Origin: Vibrio rhodolitus
GTDB lineage: Bacteria > Pseudomonadota > Gammaproteobacteria > Enterobacterales > Vibrionaceae
Assembly (NCBI RefSeq): GCF_003350325.1
Contig: NZ_QLYZ01000026.1
Span: forward strand, 1 to 53,960
Length of the DNA: 53,960 nucleotides
Direction of reading: 5' to 3'
In this document: piece by piece, positions 53,393-53,960 of the stretch
Numbering within the stretch: position 1 is the stretch's first letter
Layout: the number at the start of each line of letters is the position of its first letter
Program-made: the position numbers and the translations under genes
Notes under the pieces: model-generated
Databases searched by the model: none
The model's input: the letters and a program-made list of their open reading frames with translations, nothing else
What the model was told of the DNA's origin: nothing

Positions 53393-53960
53393 TCCGACTG
53401 AGGTATGCCTTTATTAAAGCGAATCAGACAATCTGGTCTGTTCGACGTATGTGTAAGGTCTTTGGAATTCACCCAAGTGGTTATCATTCTTGGCTAAAAA
53501 ATCCAGATAGTAGACAAGAAAAGCGGCGAAAATATCTTCTCGGACTGATAAAGCAATTTTGGCTGGAGTCAGGCTGTGTATACGGTTATCGAAAGCCCCG
53601 CCCTAAAGGTGGTGTCGAAAACATCATTGTTTCCAACAAGCTCGCCCGAGAGTTCAACCCGCATGCGCCCAATCAATCGTGGGTAACTGATATTACATAT
53701 ATCAAAACGCACGAAGGCTGGCTGTATCTAGCGGTAGTTGTAGACCTGTTCTCTCGGCGGGTAATTGGTTGGTCAATGAAAAGTAGAATAACCAAAGAGC
53801 TTGCCCTTGATGCTTTGCTGATGGCTATTTGGCGTCGTTCACCAATAGAAAAAGTGCTCGTTCACTCAGATCAAGGAAGCCAGTACACCAGCTACGACTG
53901 GGACAGGTTTTTGAAACAGCATGGTCTTGAATCAAGTATGAGTCGCCGTGGTAACTGTCA
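53368..53960 (+). pseudogene. IS3-family transposase OrfB, deleted internally and cut by the window edge
   Basis: The frame read by -1 slippage gives the rve-type integrase domain: SWVTDITYIKTHEGWLYLAV has the first catalytic Asp, and LVHSDQGSQYTSYDW the second. Between VYGYRK and PRPKGG the expected second helix-turn-helix segment (about 30-40 residues in related OrfB proteins) is missing, although the frame stays open. The end with the catalytic Glu is outside the window. It is probably inactive. Confidence 0.75.

Larger units (their letters stand above)
52966..53960 (+). mobile_element. Damaged IS3-family element, 5' part
   Basis: The left end appears to start near 52966 with TGATAGACACC. 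OrfA and OrfB follow in the usual order, with OrfB cut by the window edge. The element carries a 110-bp tandem duplication in OrfA and an apparent internal deletion in OrfB (see findings). The boundary is inferred from the TG terminus. Confidence 0.7.

Noticed and set aside
1..53960. Composite transposon bounded by the two IS3-family elements
   Set aside because: The two OrfA proteins differ and most genes between them look like ordinary chromosomal housekeeping and transport genes.

Overview
The window looks like a chromosome segment of a marine gamma-proteobacterium of the family Vibrionaceae, most likely Vibrio. The grounds are a Vct/Fat-type siderophore transporter, a yejABEF operon, an LctP-type lactate permease, a PTS-EIIC/EAL fusion, a threonine dehydrogenase remnant of E. 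coli/Vibrio type, and overall coding style. The species cannot be told from the sequence alone. I saw no tRNA, rRNA or CRISPR array. Both edges cut through IS3-family insertion sequences.

Layout. 1-213: end of an IS3-family element. 224-3926: Fur-box-preceded siderophore ABC operon (vctPDGC-like), with a terminator inside the operon. 3930-4480: non-coding repeat tract that recurs near 11.4 kb. 4482-4952: small P-loop kinase. 5181-11304: four-gene operon of an orphan ABC membrane domain, an RND adaptor, an RND pump and an AraC/GyrI-type regulator. 11624-14184: S4 RNA-binding protein and a PAS/degenerate GGDEF/EAL phosphodiesterase. 14186-19731: yejABEF peptide importer. 19954-28558: Nudix hydrolase, D-lactate dehydrogenase, Lon-like protease, a TPR-like hypothetical, a LysR regulator divergent from L-lactate permease, and an alpha/beta hydrolase. 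28578-33475: diguanylate cyclase, arsR-acr3, and a PTS-EIIC/EAL fusion. 33764-38578: MscS channel, DM13 protein, peptidase T, NupC transporter behind two PurR-like boxes, and a small ORF.

38715-44887 is a seven-gene riboside uptake and use operon. It encodes a DeoR-PfkB fusion regulator, ribokinase, ECF S component, EcfT, two ECF ATPases and a nucleoside hydrolase. Together these would import a ribonucleoside, cleave it and phosphorylate the ribose. A dyad operator candidate lies upstream. The regulator carries a ribokinase-like domain whose anion hole is altered, so it probably senses a sugar rather than phosphorylating it.

45271-52337 is an accessory region beside a 5'-truncated tdh gene. 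It holds a tightly coupled four-gene operon: a giant glycosyltransferase / pseudokinase-like / glycosyltransferase protein, a GTP cyclohydrolase II-NADAR (COG3236/YbiA) fusion, an asparagine synthetase-like enzyme and a short arylamine N-acetyltransferase-like enzyme. The fusion should divert GTP through the first riboflavin intermediate to a free triaminopyrimidinone plus ribose 5-phosphate. The remaining enzymes could then amidate, acylate and glycosylate it. This is the best candidate here for a poorly described biosynthetic system. It is followed by about 630 bp without a gene and then a damaged IS3-family element with a perfect 110-bp tandem duplication across its frameshift site.
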